DNA from: Mycteria americana
Taxonomy: Eukaryota; Chordata; Aves; Ciconiiformes; Ciconiidae
Direction: 5' to 3'
Length of the DNA stretch: 64,000 nt
Assembly (NCBI RefSeq): GCF_035582795.1
Contig: NC_134365.1
Coordinates: forward strand, 39,970,135-40,034,134
This document shows positions 36,601 through 59,989 of the stretch, piece by piece (the first letter of the stretch is position 1; every line of letters starts with the position of its first letter). Below the pieces are notes generated by a model that saw nothing but the letters and a program-made list of their open reading frames with translations, had not been told where the DNA came from and ran no database searches. Position numbers and translations under genes: made by a program.

Positions 36601-39600
36601 TCTTCTGACAGCTAAGTCATGGTGCAGCAATATCTTACAGACCCACAACGGTGGATTTGGGATTTTTCCCTTGTGAGTAACACTACCATGGTATATTTCT
36701 CTCAAAGTGTTCTACCATGCTGTGTCCCCTCTGGCCTTCGCTCATATCTGAACAACGGAGTGTTAAGAGAAGTAAGGTGGGTCAGAAGTCAAAGCCCAGT
36801 GCCTGCATATCTCTCTAGGTACACAAAGAAAGGCAGAAGAAACTGCCAAGAAAAATGCACAGCATCAAAGCTACCACAGCTAAAAGATTATTTTTAAATG
36901 ACAGGGTTGATCTAAACTAAGATGCTAAGACGGACCCTGTGAGACCAGCTGAATGAAGGTACGCCAAAAAGTCCATGCACTTGCTTTCTCTAGAGGCAAG
37001 AGATAACTGAGATATTAATACTTCAATGGAACCAACCAAAGCACAGAGCAATAGTTTGCATGGCTTCTTCATCTGCAGTCAGTTTAGTTTGTGTCCTGCT
37101 TTTCCAGTGGCATCAATGGGTTTGTCCAGGTCTTCCCCGTTTATTTCCAAGAGCCTTTCTTTGCGTGCTGTAGAGGGACAAAACCCTTTTCTCCACCAGA
37201 TGGCACAACCACCAACAAACCTTCGCTTACAAACCTCCTTAGAAAGCCAGCATGGTCTAAGGCTGAAGGCTTGTAAACGGAGGTGATGTCTGTCAGACCA
37301 GCTAATGGAGCCAGGGGAGGTGGCAGAAAAACAAGCTTAATGGCACACACATCCTTCAAAAATTCATATGCCATTTGGATTAATACTTCCTCTCTCTCTC
37401 TCTCTCCAAACCTTGCCTTCCTGATAAAGACTGTGGGTGTTACCCTGATCTGTATTGCCCACCAGTACTTAGAAAGAGGTTTCAATTTGTAGGGCAGCTG
37501 GGGTGGGGGATTCCCCTTGCTTTTCCTGTTTCAGATTTAGCCCGAAAAAAAAATTATTCTGATAACAAAAACAAGTCACATATAAGAACTACCTGTCTTG
37601 TTCAAGTTTCTCTAGTGCAGCTGGAGCCATCAGAGTCCTTCTCAGGCTAAAAAACATGTCACATACTGGAAACCAGTATCAGGTGACTTTCAGGTGGAAG
37701 CTATGAAGAACTAAAACTCTACAATAAAAGAAGAAAGGCAGGGGATGAAATATATGGATATTAAAACTTTAAAAAAGGAGTAAACCCTCTTGCTATATGC
37801 TTCTTTATTGATCCAATTCTACAAACATTTTCACATGTAATTACCAAAAATTAGGACACATAAGAGTATTTGCAGAATAGTTTGCAAGGTCTTTGTATGA
37901 AACTATTTTTTATATGTCTAGAAAGTATATATATTAAATATACTGTGGAAATGTTAACAAAATCTGAAAAGCAGCAATGACATGGAGGGGAGAAGGAGAC
38001 AAAGAATATGCAGTACTGGGAGAAAAACACCATAGGGGGCAAAGTGGAGAAATTCAGAGGTGAATAGAAAAAAGAAGCTCAAGACAGTGCTGGTCATCCC
38101 AACCAGTGTCTGGCACCTGAACTCCAGAATGCCCAAATCCCACTTTCTTAGCATTTCTTACTGCAGCTGTGAGAGTGGAAAACATGTATGAGAGCTTTCC
38201 CCTTGACTTCCGTGACTGTCATGTTCCAGGGCCTGAGCACCCAGCTTGGCACAAGCAGATTAATCATCAAGGCTGTTGCAGCAGAACTGCCCGCTGCCTC
38301 TCTGTGGGCCACAGAACTCCTCCCAGGAACAGTCAGCTATCTTCTTAGCCAGCCCAGTTCCCTAAAGTTGTCCAGGCCTTTGGAAGAGTCTGGATGCCTA
38401 TGCTTACCCCCTTGCACCCGGTCTTATAATCTTCCACAGAAGAAGAGTTTTCTCTGTGGTAGACTGCCATTGAAGGACAAACAATTTTTGCAGAGATTAG
38501 ATCTCCAAAATCTTGAGGGACATTTGCCTGTTCTGTTACAGCACACAAGTATTTCCTGCTTTTGTCTCCCTTGACAGTAGTAGTCCATTAATTCTGGGAG
38601 ATGAGGTTTAGTCCCTACTTTCCCAGCCCTTTCTTGCCAGACATTTGAATAGGAAAAAGGAGCTGTGAGAGGTACTGTGAGTAGCTGAAGAATGGGGAAC
38701 TGATACAATTGATGCACAGATGGAGCCTAAATGCTGAGGCTAAATAGCTGCTTTCCATGTTTTAGGTAGCCTTTGTGACAGCAAGGGACAAACCTTGAGG
38801 ATCAATGGAAGGAACAGGTCAAAAAGCCATTAAGAACATCAGTGAAGAAACAGCATTTATCACATCCTTAACATTCACATGACACTATATGATTATGTCA
38901 TATTAATAAGGTACTTGGACAATCCTAGCTGGTTATTGCTAATGGAGAGCAAGATGACTAGTTATGTTCTTTCTGGAGATGCAAGTACAGAAGAGCTATA
39001 CGTGTGGACTGGAGGAAATCAGCCACACAATCAATCATACATAAATATGAAGGATGCAAGTTCTGAGAGATTTCAGAAATCTAAACCCTCCAATTCCACC
39101 TATTGCTAGAAGAAGAAATCTGGGAAAAGATCATTCAAGATGAAAGTATAATGTGTGGCCCACTACAACTATATCAGAACTAGGCTGTCTGGATGTTAGG
39201 GCAGTTAAAGAAGAACCTCTGTATATGTCATATGTAAATCCCCTTCCCTTCGGATCTTTTTTAAATCAGAACACTAATATACTACTGGAAACATAACAAA
39301 TAATTAAAAAAACAACTTTACTGCATATTCATTATGCTATGCAAACTTAAAAGACCACAAGACCACACGCTTTGGGAAGACTGTCCCTCCAGTATAGCCT
39401 GCTTTCTGTGAAAGCTCAGTATGCTTGAGATGTAAAGCACTGTCTCGCAGACTACTTTGCCAGCTAGATAAAAGGAAAACTTGGTACAAGTTTGTCTGTA
39501 GCTGTCTGGGATTCATCGGTGAATTTATTTTCTACTCTGCCTGCCATTCTTGTACATACGTGCACTGGTTCTTGAGCTAGAAAACCTGCCTTTTTCTTCT

Positions 39601-40530
39601 GTGTCTTTCCCATAAGAGAGTCTTTCAGTCAGGTGAAATACAGCCACCATTTTGAAGTGGAAAGGGCAAGAGGATTGAATACGTCCACTGTCTGGACATA
39701 AAGTTACACAGTGATTTGTGTTTGCTTGTTTACAAAGAAAGCAATGCAGTGCATACAAACTCACTATTAGGAGCTGATGGATTCAGTCCTCTGCTTGGTT
39801 TGGGTCTCAAGTGGAGTTTGGGTTGATTTGCTGACTGTCATTCAGGATGCTCCAGATGTCAGAGTTTATGGGCTTCACCAGATGGACAAAACATCAGTTT
39901 TGTGTATTGGTCAGAAAAGTCCACTATAGGCACTGAAAGATGACAGAACTAGCACAGATATAGCTCCCCTCCTAGTAAAACTGCACCAGTTCCCTCCCAT
40001 ACATTGTGCTGATGTTACTACTGTTCCCTCGGTCCACAGAGAGAACCTTTCTGTTTTGGTGGCATGAATGTGTTCCTTACTTAGATGCTATTGTTTCATG
40101 TTTGTGTTTAAACAAGTACTAATTCACGGACAGGCAACTGGACACTATAAAAAACTTATCTTCTTGCTTGGCAACAAGTAGTTGCATGTCAGCAATTAGA
40201 TAGTGAGGTGACATATGATCAGGATTCACCTAAATCAAGAGAGGGCTTATAGATAAAGAAAAATATAGATTGGGTAGCCAGGAAAGCAACATGGCTCTTC
40301 AGAAGGATGACTTAGCAAGGTACAACAGTTTATTTCAGGAGGTATATGCATACATGTCTGATTTGGGGGAGATTTAATTTCAAGGAAACTCTAGGAAACT
40401 CCTCAGCAAATCCAATTCCAAAGTAGGCTTTGGAATACACAGCCAAGATTGATAACATAGAACTGTTTGTGATGGCAAGGGACTTCTGGAGGGAAACTAC
40501 TCAAATTAACTTCAAGGTTTCAAGTTGAGG
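27641..40530. other. Intergenic DNA, no gene supported
   Basis: Roughly 13 kb between the likely end of SLC35E3 and the LTR. Open frames on both strands are short or of unlikely composition and match no family I recognise. I saw no clear CR1 fragment, tRNA or CpG island. Small simple repeats include a 13-bp triplicate at 33235-33273, an A-tract at about 31,850-31,866 and a CT run near 37,391-37,407. Distal regulatory elements of MDM2 or SLC35E3 could lie here but cannot be recognised from sequence alone. Confidence 0.6.
33235..33273. repeat. 13-bp unit in three tandem copies
   Basis: CTTGCTTCTGCCC is repeated at 33235-33247, 33248-33260 and 33261-33273, with one to three changes in the later copies. 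It is a minor satellite-like expansion in intergenic DNA. Confidence 0.8.
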
Positions 40531-41112
40531 TGTCATGGTTTAACTCCAGCCAGCAACTAAGCACCACCCAGCTGCTCGCTCACCCCCCCCCAGTGGGATG
40601 GGGGAGAGAATTGGAAGGGTAAAAGTGAGAAAACTCGTGGGTTGAGATAAAGACACTTTAATAGGGAAAGCAAAAGCCACACGCACAAGCAAAGCAAAAA
40701 AAGGAATTCGTTCACTACTTCCCATGGGCAGGCAGGTGTTCAGCCATCTCCAGGAAAGCAGGGCTCCATCACGTGGAACAGTTACTTGGGAAGACAAACG
40801 CCATCACTCCGAATGTCTCCCCTTCCTTCTTCTTCCCCAGCTTTATATACTGAGCATGACACCATATGGTATGGAATAGCCCTTTGGTCAGTTGGGGTCA
40901 GCTGTCCCAGCTGTGCCCCCTCCCAGCTTCTTGGGCACCTGGCAGAGCATGGGAAGCTGAGAAGGCCTTGATTTAGTATAAGCACTACTTAGCAACAACT
41001 AAAACATCTCTGTATTATCAACACTGTTTCCAGCACAAATCCAAAACATAGCCCCATACTAGCTACTATAAAGAAAATTAACTCTATCCCAGCCAAACTC
41101 TATCCCAGCACA
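40531..41112 (-). mobile_element. Solo LTR of an avian endogenous retrovirus
   Basis: This block of about 580 bp is bounded by TG...CA (TGTCATGG at the left edge, CCCAGCACA at the right). I recognise it as a common avian LTR. Read on the minus strand it begins TGTGCTGGGATAGAG and carries a TATA box TATATAAAG (plus 40841-40849). Further on it has an ATTAAA poly(A) signal (plus 40657-40662) before TGTCTTTATCTCAACCC, in the normal LTR order, so the element points left. No gag, pol or env remnant lies next to it, so it is a recombined solo LTR. The end toward 41,112 carries a short duplication of ACTCTATCCCAGC (41081-41093, 41097-41109). I see no clear target-site duplication. Confidence 0.85.
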
Positions 41113-44100
41113 CAAGGCTACCCAGACACTAGTAATGCCTCTAGTAAATGCTCCAAACACTTGTCTGGCTTACTGGCATTGTTGTTTAACTGTACACGCT
41201 GCAAGCTGTATGTTAAAAGCTGTATTGGCAAAGCTATGCTCTCAGAACTAAAGAGCCATTTGATACCAGCAGAAAGGTGACTTTGTAATTCACAAGCAAA
41301 AGCAATTATATTAGCCAAAGGAGAGCACTGAGTTTTTTCTCAGGAACGGATAGCTCATTCTGTGTCAAGTAAAATCATACACCAGTCAGTAAGGCTGCAT
41401 CAACCAATATTAAATTGTGGAGCAGACCACAAGAATGTCTGCGATGGAGGATGGTATAGCAACTTTGTGGTCCAAAATAAAGGATATTATTCCTTGTATA
41501 GCAGGCATCTAGAAAGCAAGCATGGGAGCTAGGAGCATGCAGGGGAGATGTGGACAAATGGGTTAGCAAGGCTGGGACAATTCTAGGAGATACGTGATCA
41601 GATGCATAGAATGGGTCTGAGTTAAGAAGCTGCTTGTGTACTATAACACCCTGCTGTGTTTTGTTGTTAGTAACAAACAGTTCAAATAACAGCCAGATAG
41701 TTAAAATCAATTTTTTGTCTTCCCCTCCTCTAATCCAAACTGCAGCCTGACTTTAATAGTACTTTCAGGCCTGACCTCATCAGCAACTGTAGTTCTGTCC
41801 ATACATGGCATCCCAAACAGACTGGGTTTGGATTGCATGCTACGTTTGCTCTCAGCCTCTCCTAGATCTAGGTTGTCCGTGGATACATTTCAGAGTGTTT
41901 CCTCAAGAGCTTCTGAAAGACATCTCAGTCTTTCACATGAGTCCTGTTAGCCCGTGCACACCCCACACACCCTTCTGGCCACTCCCTTGTAGAGAAATGT
42001 GGTTTTTGCTAGACTGAATAGCACATTTGAATGACAAATGAACACTGAATTAATAGAACAGTTCTCAACTGAACCAGGGTCATCCTGGTTTGCTCAAACA
42101 AGGCAGGTGACTATCGTTAAACTGAGGCTTTCTCTGATCTAATTACATGCAATCAAGTACTCCTACAGAAGGAGAGATCACTGGATTATTTAATTTTCAC
42201 AGCTACAGATTAGTAAAGCAGGAAATGGTCACAGTCCAGCCACATACTTCACCCCTGCTTAACAAGAGTAGAAGAAAAACACGTGATGTTCCTAACCAAA
42301 ACTACTGGGAGTAAGAAGAGCCTTTTCCAGAGATTTTTCCCTTTCGGTTCTGTAGAATCCCTCCATGAGCTAAACAGAAAACTAGAGAGGGAAAAAACAC
42401 CCAAACCTTTCATTCCATGTTAGATATTGAGCACTTCTAAGCAGAAGTTCAAGATAATTGGTGTATATTTTTGCCAGTTGGCCTCCCTTCAGAAGGCATA
42501 CACTATTGTTTTGTTTAATTTTGCTTGTGGCTGATTGAGCTGCTACTAAATAGGAATCAGATTTAGCCAGACAGACTACCAATGTTTCCCAGATGCACGA
42601 AGGAATGCATACACCAACTAAACAAAAGCAGAAGAACTTCTGTCTTCTGATGTGGGATTGTTCCAGCTCCAGGTGGTTTTGAAGCAGCTTGTACTTGAAG
42701 CTTGAAAGAGCAGGGCACACCTGAACTGAGTGCCTGCGGGAGGGAGGTAAGAGCTCGTGAACAGCTGCTAGAAAAATGTTTTGTTTGAGACCATCTTTGC
42801 CAGTCCACCTGAAGTAATTTTACATTTTTTGAAATAAAAAAGGTTGAATCTGGAGTTATGGAAATGTAGGAAGCTGCCGATCTCTTATCCAAGCCACCCA
42901 TAAAATACTGCAGATATTTAAGCCCAGGGTGTAGATGCAGGTGAAGCTGCAGAACGCTGCTGTGCCCACCCAGTCCGCAGAGCAGCTAGGATTGTTGGGA
43001 AGGGCATTGCAGCCCTCGGCAGCTCAAAAACACAGCTCCTGCACACCAGAAAAACCACGAGTTTAACAGCAAAGTATGGCTTAGTGTTCCCTGTTAAATA
43101 GCTGCAATAGCATCATGTGTGGTCTTTGGGTTCCCACTGCTGCTATGAGCTTTGCTCTTGATTCCTGCTTGTCATTACTATCTGTTCAAAATTGCCCCCA
43201 GGAAGGCTGTATCCCCTTTTCATTAAGTAGAATTTGGGTGTCATTTATAGTAAGAAGTTTCCGGTGGTGGTACTACACGTACTGACAGACTTCTCCATTG
43301 GGATAGGTCTCAGCTTATGAAGTGTAAGTTCTCTGAACCGAATATGCTATTACTGGCATGAGGATTTCTTACCAATGTGCTTTTTCTTACACAACAAACA
43401 GGAATGTCAAAAAACCAACAAAACCCAACAAAATTCTTTCTCTTATATTTGTACAAAGTGTACTGACCCACTGTTTGTGGGTCACAGCTGCAGCAGACAG
43501 GCCTGGCAGAAAGCCCCGTTAAGCCACACATGCCCCAGCTGCATTTCAGCATCCTTTTTCCTCTGTCCTTTTATCTTGCTGTGCCTGACAATCTGCAGCA
43601 CATGCTGCAGATTTGTGATCACAGCTTTGTGTCACACTAATAGAGATGCAGTCTAAGGCTTCGGAAAGGATACATCAACACAGTGTAAGGCCCTGGAGGC
43701 TTTTTTTGATTTTTTTTTTTTTTTTTTTTTGTCTGGGAGCAGTTGATAGACAGCACGTGAGGTTAACTGATCTGACAGCCAAGAAGCAGCAAATGGTTTG
43801 GAGATAAGACCTGACAAGCCCTGGCCACCCACGCCTCTGATCAGCATCTGATCATGGGAACTTGGGACCATTTCATGTATGTGCTGGATGCTGACTTGGC
43901 AGCAGCCAGGAAAGGGTAAGTAGGATGTGTTGGTTAAAAAAAAAAAAAAGAATTACGGTGAGGAACAGAAATCTGAAATTGCAGTCTTTAACAGTCCATC
44001 TGTTCACTTGAGCTGGGCACCCCTGCAGCACAGTGACCCATCTTTCCTCTGGCATATGCACTTATAGGTAGACTAGATCCATCTTGGAAAAGAATTCAGC

Positions 44101-46429
44101 TTGCAAGCATTAAGCAATGAAATGTCTACAGTTAGAAGCTGAAATTATATTAAAAAGGGTCTCATGCCATGTTAGTTAACCACAGTGTAAAGTGGGTATC
44201 TCCAGTGAAGGCAGTTGGGCTACATCTGCTCCAGATATTTTCTGTAGCATTATAAATAATATACACAGGTGGGGTCTTGCCATAGCAATGTCTCCTTTTC
44301 TTTTTACAACCTTGAAATAGTGGGGAAGTCAGCTCTCGTAACTACACAAGCTTATTACTCACCCTCCAAGTAAAACTTTTTAATTATATTTGTCCAGAAT
44401 TATTAACCATAAGAAAATAATTATGCATGTTGATGACATAGCATGTGCTGTATTAGTGACAAACTAGTGACAAACAGGACAGAAGTAGTGCAGCACTGCA
44501 TGTCAGAAAATATCCCCCTATCTCCCTAAGCAAGCACAGACAGCATGTTTTACCTACTCACAGCCCCCTCTGACTTGAGATTAGTCTGTCTGAGAAAAGA
44601 GATAAGATTGTCCTTGAAGACTGATAAAAATTCTAGACAGAAACTGTTGGGGTTTTTTTTATCCTTAGCAGTTAATGAATCGGTAAGGGAGGTTATTATT
44701 TAAAGAATCCCAATTTAATCTCAAAGTCATTGCTCACAAGATGCTTATTGGTTGAGAAGTGGAAAAAGAAAGTCTTTTTAGTTACCAGTTTGGTGAGTCT
44801 TGGACTGTAGAAAATTTATTGCTAATTTAAAAAGCACCTTAATTTCCACACAGCCTTAGCAAAATGATACTGTGTTTAAGACAAGGCTCAACAATGTGAT
44901 ACATTTTGGGAAGAACTACATAAACACTCTATTTTTGTTTTGCTTCAGTTCAGTAAAATACATTTTGTATAGGAATTAAATAGTTTTCATGCCACATCAG
45001 GACAAGACTGAGCATCCATAATACTGCTATTCAGTGTTACATCAACTGAGTGTAGCCATTCGGTTCTATCCTCTTCCATTTTTGTGTAGACGTAATTTTC
45101 TCCGAATGATGAAGGAGAAAAGGATCTCAGTAATTGGGGTGCTGGGTGGAAATGAGCAGATATCTAACTTTGCCGGGGGCAGGACATTCCACTTAAAACA
45201 GATTTCTGTTTGCCTTAAAACTCCGGTGCAAACAGGAGGTGAGCACGCTTTGCAAAATTCTGGCAGCTTCTTGGCTGTCCCTCACTGCACCTTGAGCTTT
45301 ATGCTCCGGAGGGATAACAAGGTCGTCTTGAAAATCCGTCGTCACACAAATATCTAGGTTTAAACCATTGCTGGAATTTTTACAAGGTGCCATGGTTGCT
45401 GAGAATCTATATTTGGCCAACGGACAAGTCCAGGCAGTTATCCACTGCTTGTTTGGACAAGTTAGTTGTCATGGAAAATTAGCATTATGCTCACTCTGCT
45501 CTAGCGTACTTTAAACACTATCTGCAGCGCTCGTGCTCTAACAAAGTAGTGAAAAGATCACTATTCAAATATAGTTTTAAAATGTCACCATGGGCAAAGA
45601 AAAAAACCTGAGAATTAGAAAAGGGAGTCAGCCTGAAAACTAACCAGTTCTAGTTGAAGTGTAGCAATTAATAAGTGCCTGTCAAAATAACATACTTCCA
45701 AATACCCTACACTTAAAAGATATTCAAAATTGTATAATGGGAGATGGCAGGAATATAGGACAATATGACGGCATCCAATTCTCTTTGGATGTCAAGTTTT
45801 CTTGTAGTTTTCCTCTCCTAAATATCAGTGAAAAAAACAACTTAAAAGGCACAAATGAACATTGCAAATCAAACTAGTATCCAAAGTTGTCATTACCTAT
45901 TAGCCAGGCAAGCAACACTTCTATTATTGTGTTCCTGAATTTATGTGGACTATAAGCAAGAGTCTGCCTTTATTAACCTCGAAATAAATTGACATAATGA
46001 AGTTGTCTATCACAAACGTATGCTGCAGCTGGATTTACGGAAGTACAAGGTTGCCAATCAGAAGTCTTAAGGCCGTTTATCCCCAAACAAGGTCTGATGC
46101 TTCTGAACCCGTCCACCGGTGGGGCTGCACAGCTTCACCCCGGGCAGGCAGGGCTGGGCCTCACAACTGCCGGATGCGTCTGAGGGGAAGTCACAGAGAT
46201 GTTCAACGTCAACAGAAGATTTGTAAAAATTTTTATTAAAGTGAGGATCTGTAGGGAACATTCATACTCTTTTAGGCTCGATGTTCGCAACAAGCCCTGC
46301 TCTTCCAGCTCTGTCTCCTCAATGTTTCATGTCCACAAGCCACGACATGTTTTGTTTACCACAACCAGACGGTTTTCGTGGAGTAGCCGTAAACACAGTC
46401 GGGACGCGATAAAAGGGACGATGGACAAG
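41113..46429. other. Intergenic DNA upstream of MDM2, no gene supported
   Basis: About 5.3 kb with no coding homology I can recognise. A long T-tract lies at about 43,708-43,730 and an A-tract near 43,937-43,949. Open frames, such as one at 45,034-45,357 on the + strand, show no recognisable domain. Confidence 0.6.
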
Positions 46430-46807
46430 GAAAGGAGGGACGCAGACGAGAAAAGAAAAAGCCGCCGGCAAAGCACAGCCCGAGGCTCCCGCTTCCCGCA
46501 GGCCCCCGGCGCGGGTCTCGCAGGGCCTGCTGCTGCCAGGCCTTCGCCCTGTTTGTCCCTCAGCCTGGGCACCGCTTTTCTGTTCCGCCCGACGCCGCGG
46601 GCCCGGGCTCTGGCTCTCCATCCCGTAGGGCCCCGGGGCCGGGCAGGCCGGCCCAGCCCGCAGCCGCCTGTCTGAGAGGCGTCGCCTCAGGCCCGCGCGC
46701 GGCGCTCTGCGGCCGTTGCCCCGCTGCCTGCGCGCGGCGCGGCCGTTGCCCCGAGCCCGTTAGGGGGCGCCGGAGAGACGAGCGGGCCGCGCGGCGCGGC
46801 GGCTAAA

Positions 46808-47155
46808 ATGGCGGCGTTGGGCGCGCACCGCGCTGCGGTGTGGTAGGGCCCCCGGTCCTCCGCCCGCCGCGGGCCGGGCAGCGGAGTGGGCGCGGCTGGT
46901 GGTGCGTGGGGGTTCCCGGCTCGCTCGGGGGCAGGGGTGAGGGGTCGCTCGGGGCTCGCTTTTCGCGCGTGGCGGCCTCGGTGCTGGGGGAGGGGCGGCT
47001 GAAGCGCGGTGGGGCCACTCGCTCCGGGCGCGGCGCTGAGGCGAGCGCCGCGGCTCCCGCCCGCGGAGGGAGCGAGGCCGGCGCGGGGAGGGAGGGGGGC
47101 GCGGAGAAGGGGCTGTTTCTCCACGCCGCCGGCCCCCACGCTTCTGGCGGCCGCG
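46808..47155 (+). other. MDM2: Candidate non-coding exon 1 of MDM2 (P1 transcript)
   Basis: A consensus donor (CGCG|GTGAGT) at 47156 could end a first exon that begins near the YY1-like motif around 46,805. In mammals the P1 exon splices over the P2 exon to the start-codon exon; here that acceptor is at 47521. The exon contains one ATG, at 46808, opening a 12-codon frame that closes with TAG at 46844-46846, a possible uORF if transcription starts upstream of it. The exon start is a guess; only the donor is a visible signal. Confidence 0.5.
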
Positions 47156-47156
47156 G

Positions 47157-47163
47157 TGAGTCA
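47157..47163. promoter_or_regulatory. AP-1 consensus site TGAGTCA
   Basis: An exact AP-1 heptamer overlaps the candidate exon-1 donor and lies about 57 bp upstream of the first p53-like element. An imperfect inverted match (TGACTCG) lies near 47,194. AP-1 and ETS sites close to the p53 elements are known from the human P2 promoter. Occupancy here is inferred. Confidence 0.55.
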
Positions 47164-47219
47164 GCGTCGGCCGCCGCCCCCCTCCCCCCCCGCCGTGACT
47201 CGGCAGCGCCGCCGCTCCT

Positions 47220-47239
47220 GGTCATGCTCAGGCATGTCG
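47220..47239. promoter_or_regulatory. p53 response element 1 of MDM2 P2
   Basis: Two adjacent decamers with no spacer, GGTCATGCTC and AGGCATGTCG. Each matches RRRCWWGYYY at 9 of 10 positions with the CATG core intact. It lies 18 bp upstream of the second element and 52 bp upstream of the TATA box, the same order as in the human MDM2 intron-1 promoter. Confidence 0.85.
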
Positions 47240-47257
47240 GGCTGCGGCCGGCGGAGG

Positions 47258-47277
47258 AGCTAAGCCCTGACTTGCCT
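47258..47277. promoter_or_regulatory. p53 response element 2 of MDM2 P2
   Basis: The decamers AGCTAAGCCC and TGACTTGCCT abut. The first is weak (8 of 10, lacking the core C), the second matches 9 of 10. The asymmetry, with a degenerate TAAG half-site, resembles the second human MDM2 element as I remember it, which supports homology rather than chance. Confidence 0.8.
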
Positions 47278-47291
47278 CCTCTTGGCAGCGC

Positions 47292-47298
47292 TATATAA
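47292..47298 (+). promoter_or_regulatory. MDM2: TATA box of the MDM2 P2 promoter
   Basis: TATATAA in an otherwise very GC-rich island, 14 bp downstream of the second p53 element. A start 25-32 bp further on (about 47,320-47,330) would give a short non-coding exon 2 ending at the GTGAGT donor at 47373. Confidence 0.85.
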
Positions 47299-47321
47299 GG
47301 CCCGGCCCGGCCCGACTCGGC

Positions 47322-47372
47322 CCAGATACCCGCGGCCGGAGCCCGGCGTGTGGGCTGGACGAGGGTACCGAG
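47322..47372 (+). other. MDM2: Non-coding exon 2 of MDM2 (P2 first exon)
   Basis: The 5' end is predicted from the TATA box. The 3' end is the strong donor CCGAG|GTGAGT. Splicing to 47521 gives a leader of about 55 nt with no upstream ATG, so the P2 message should be well translated. Confidence 0.65.
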
Positions 47373-47524
47373 GTGAGTGGGCACCGCCGGGGTAGTGGCT
47401 GCACCCCCGGGGCTGCGGAGTGCGGCCCTGTGCCCGCCCCCGGGGTGTCTCTGCGCGGGGGGGAGCCGGGGTTGTGCAGCTGTGTTCCACGTTTTGAGGT
47501 TCCTCTCCCCTTAATTGCAGGCAA

Positions 47525-59989
<12,465 letters not shown>

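Larger units (their letters stand above)
46430..47500 (+). promoter_or_regulatory. MDM2: MDM2 CpG island (P1 and P2 promoter region)
   Basis: GC and CpG density is very high from about 46,430 to 47,500, ending at the first coding exon. At 46803-46816 the string TAAAATGGCGGCG matches a YY1-type element often found at CpG-island transcription starts. It is a reasonable place for the constitutive P1 start. The layout, with an upstream island promoter and an internal TATA promoter close to the start codon, matches the mammalian MDM2 arrangement. Confidence 0.8.

Noticed and set aside
45034-45357. A 107-codon + strand frame upstream of MDM2.
   Set aside because: No domain, no splice signals that extend it, and no family resemblance. 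Chance is the simpler reading.
46687-47384. Long open frames on both strands across the MDM2 CpG island.
   Set aside because: They are GC-driven stop-free stretches rich in Ala, Pro, Gly and Arg, with no domain. They overlap the promoter elements.
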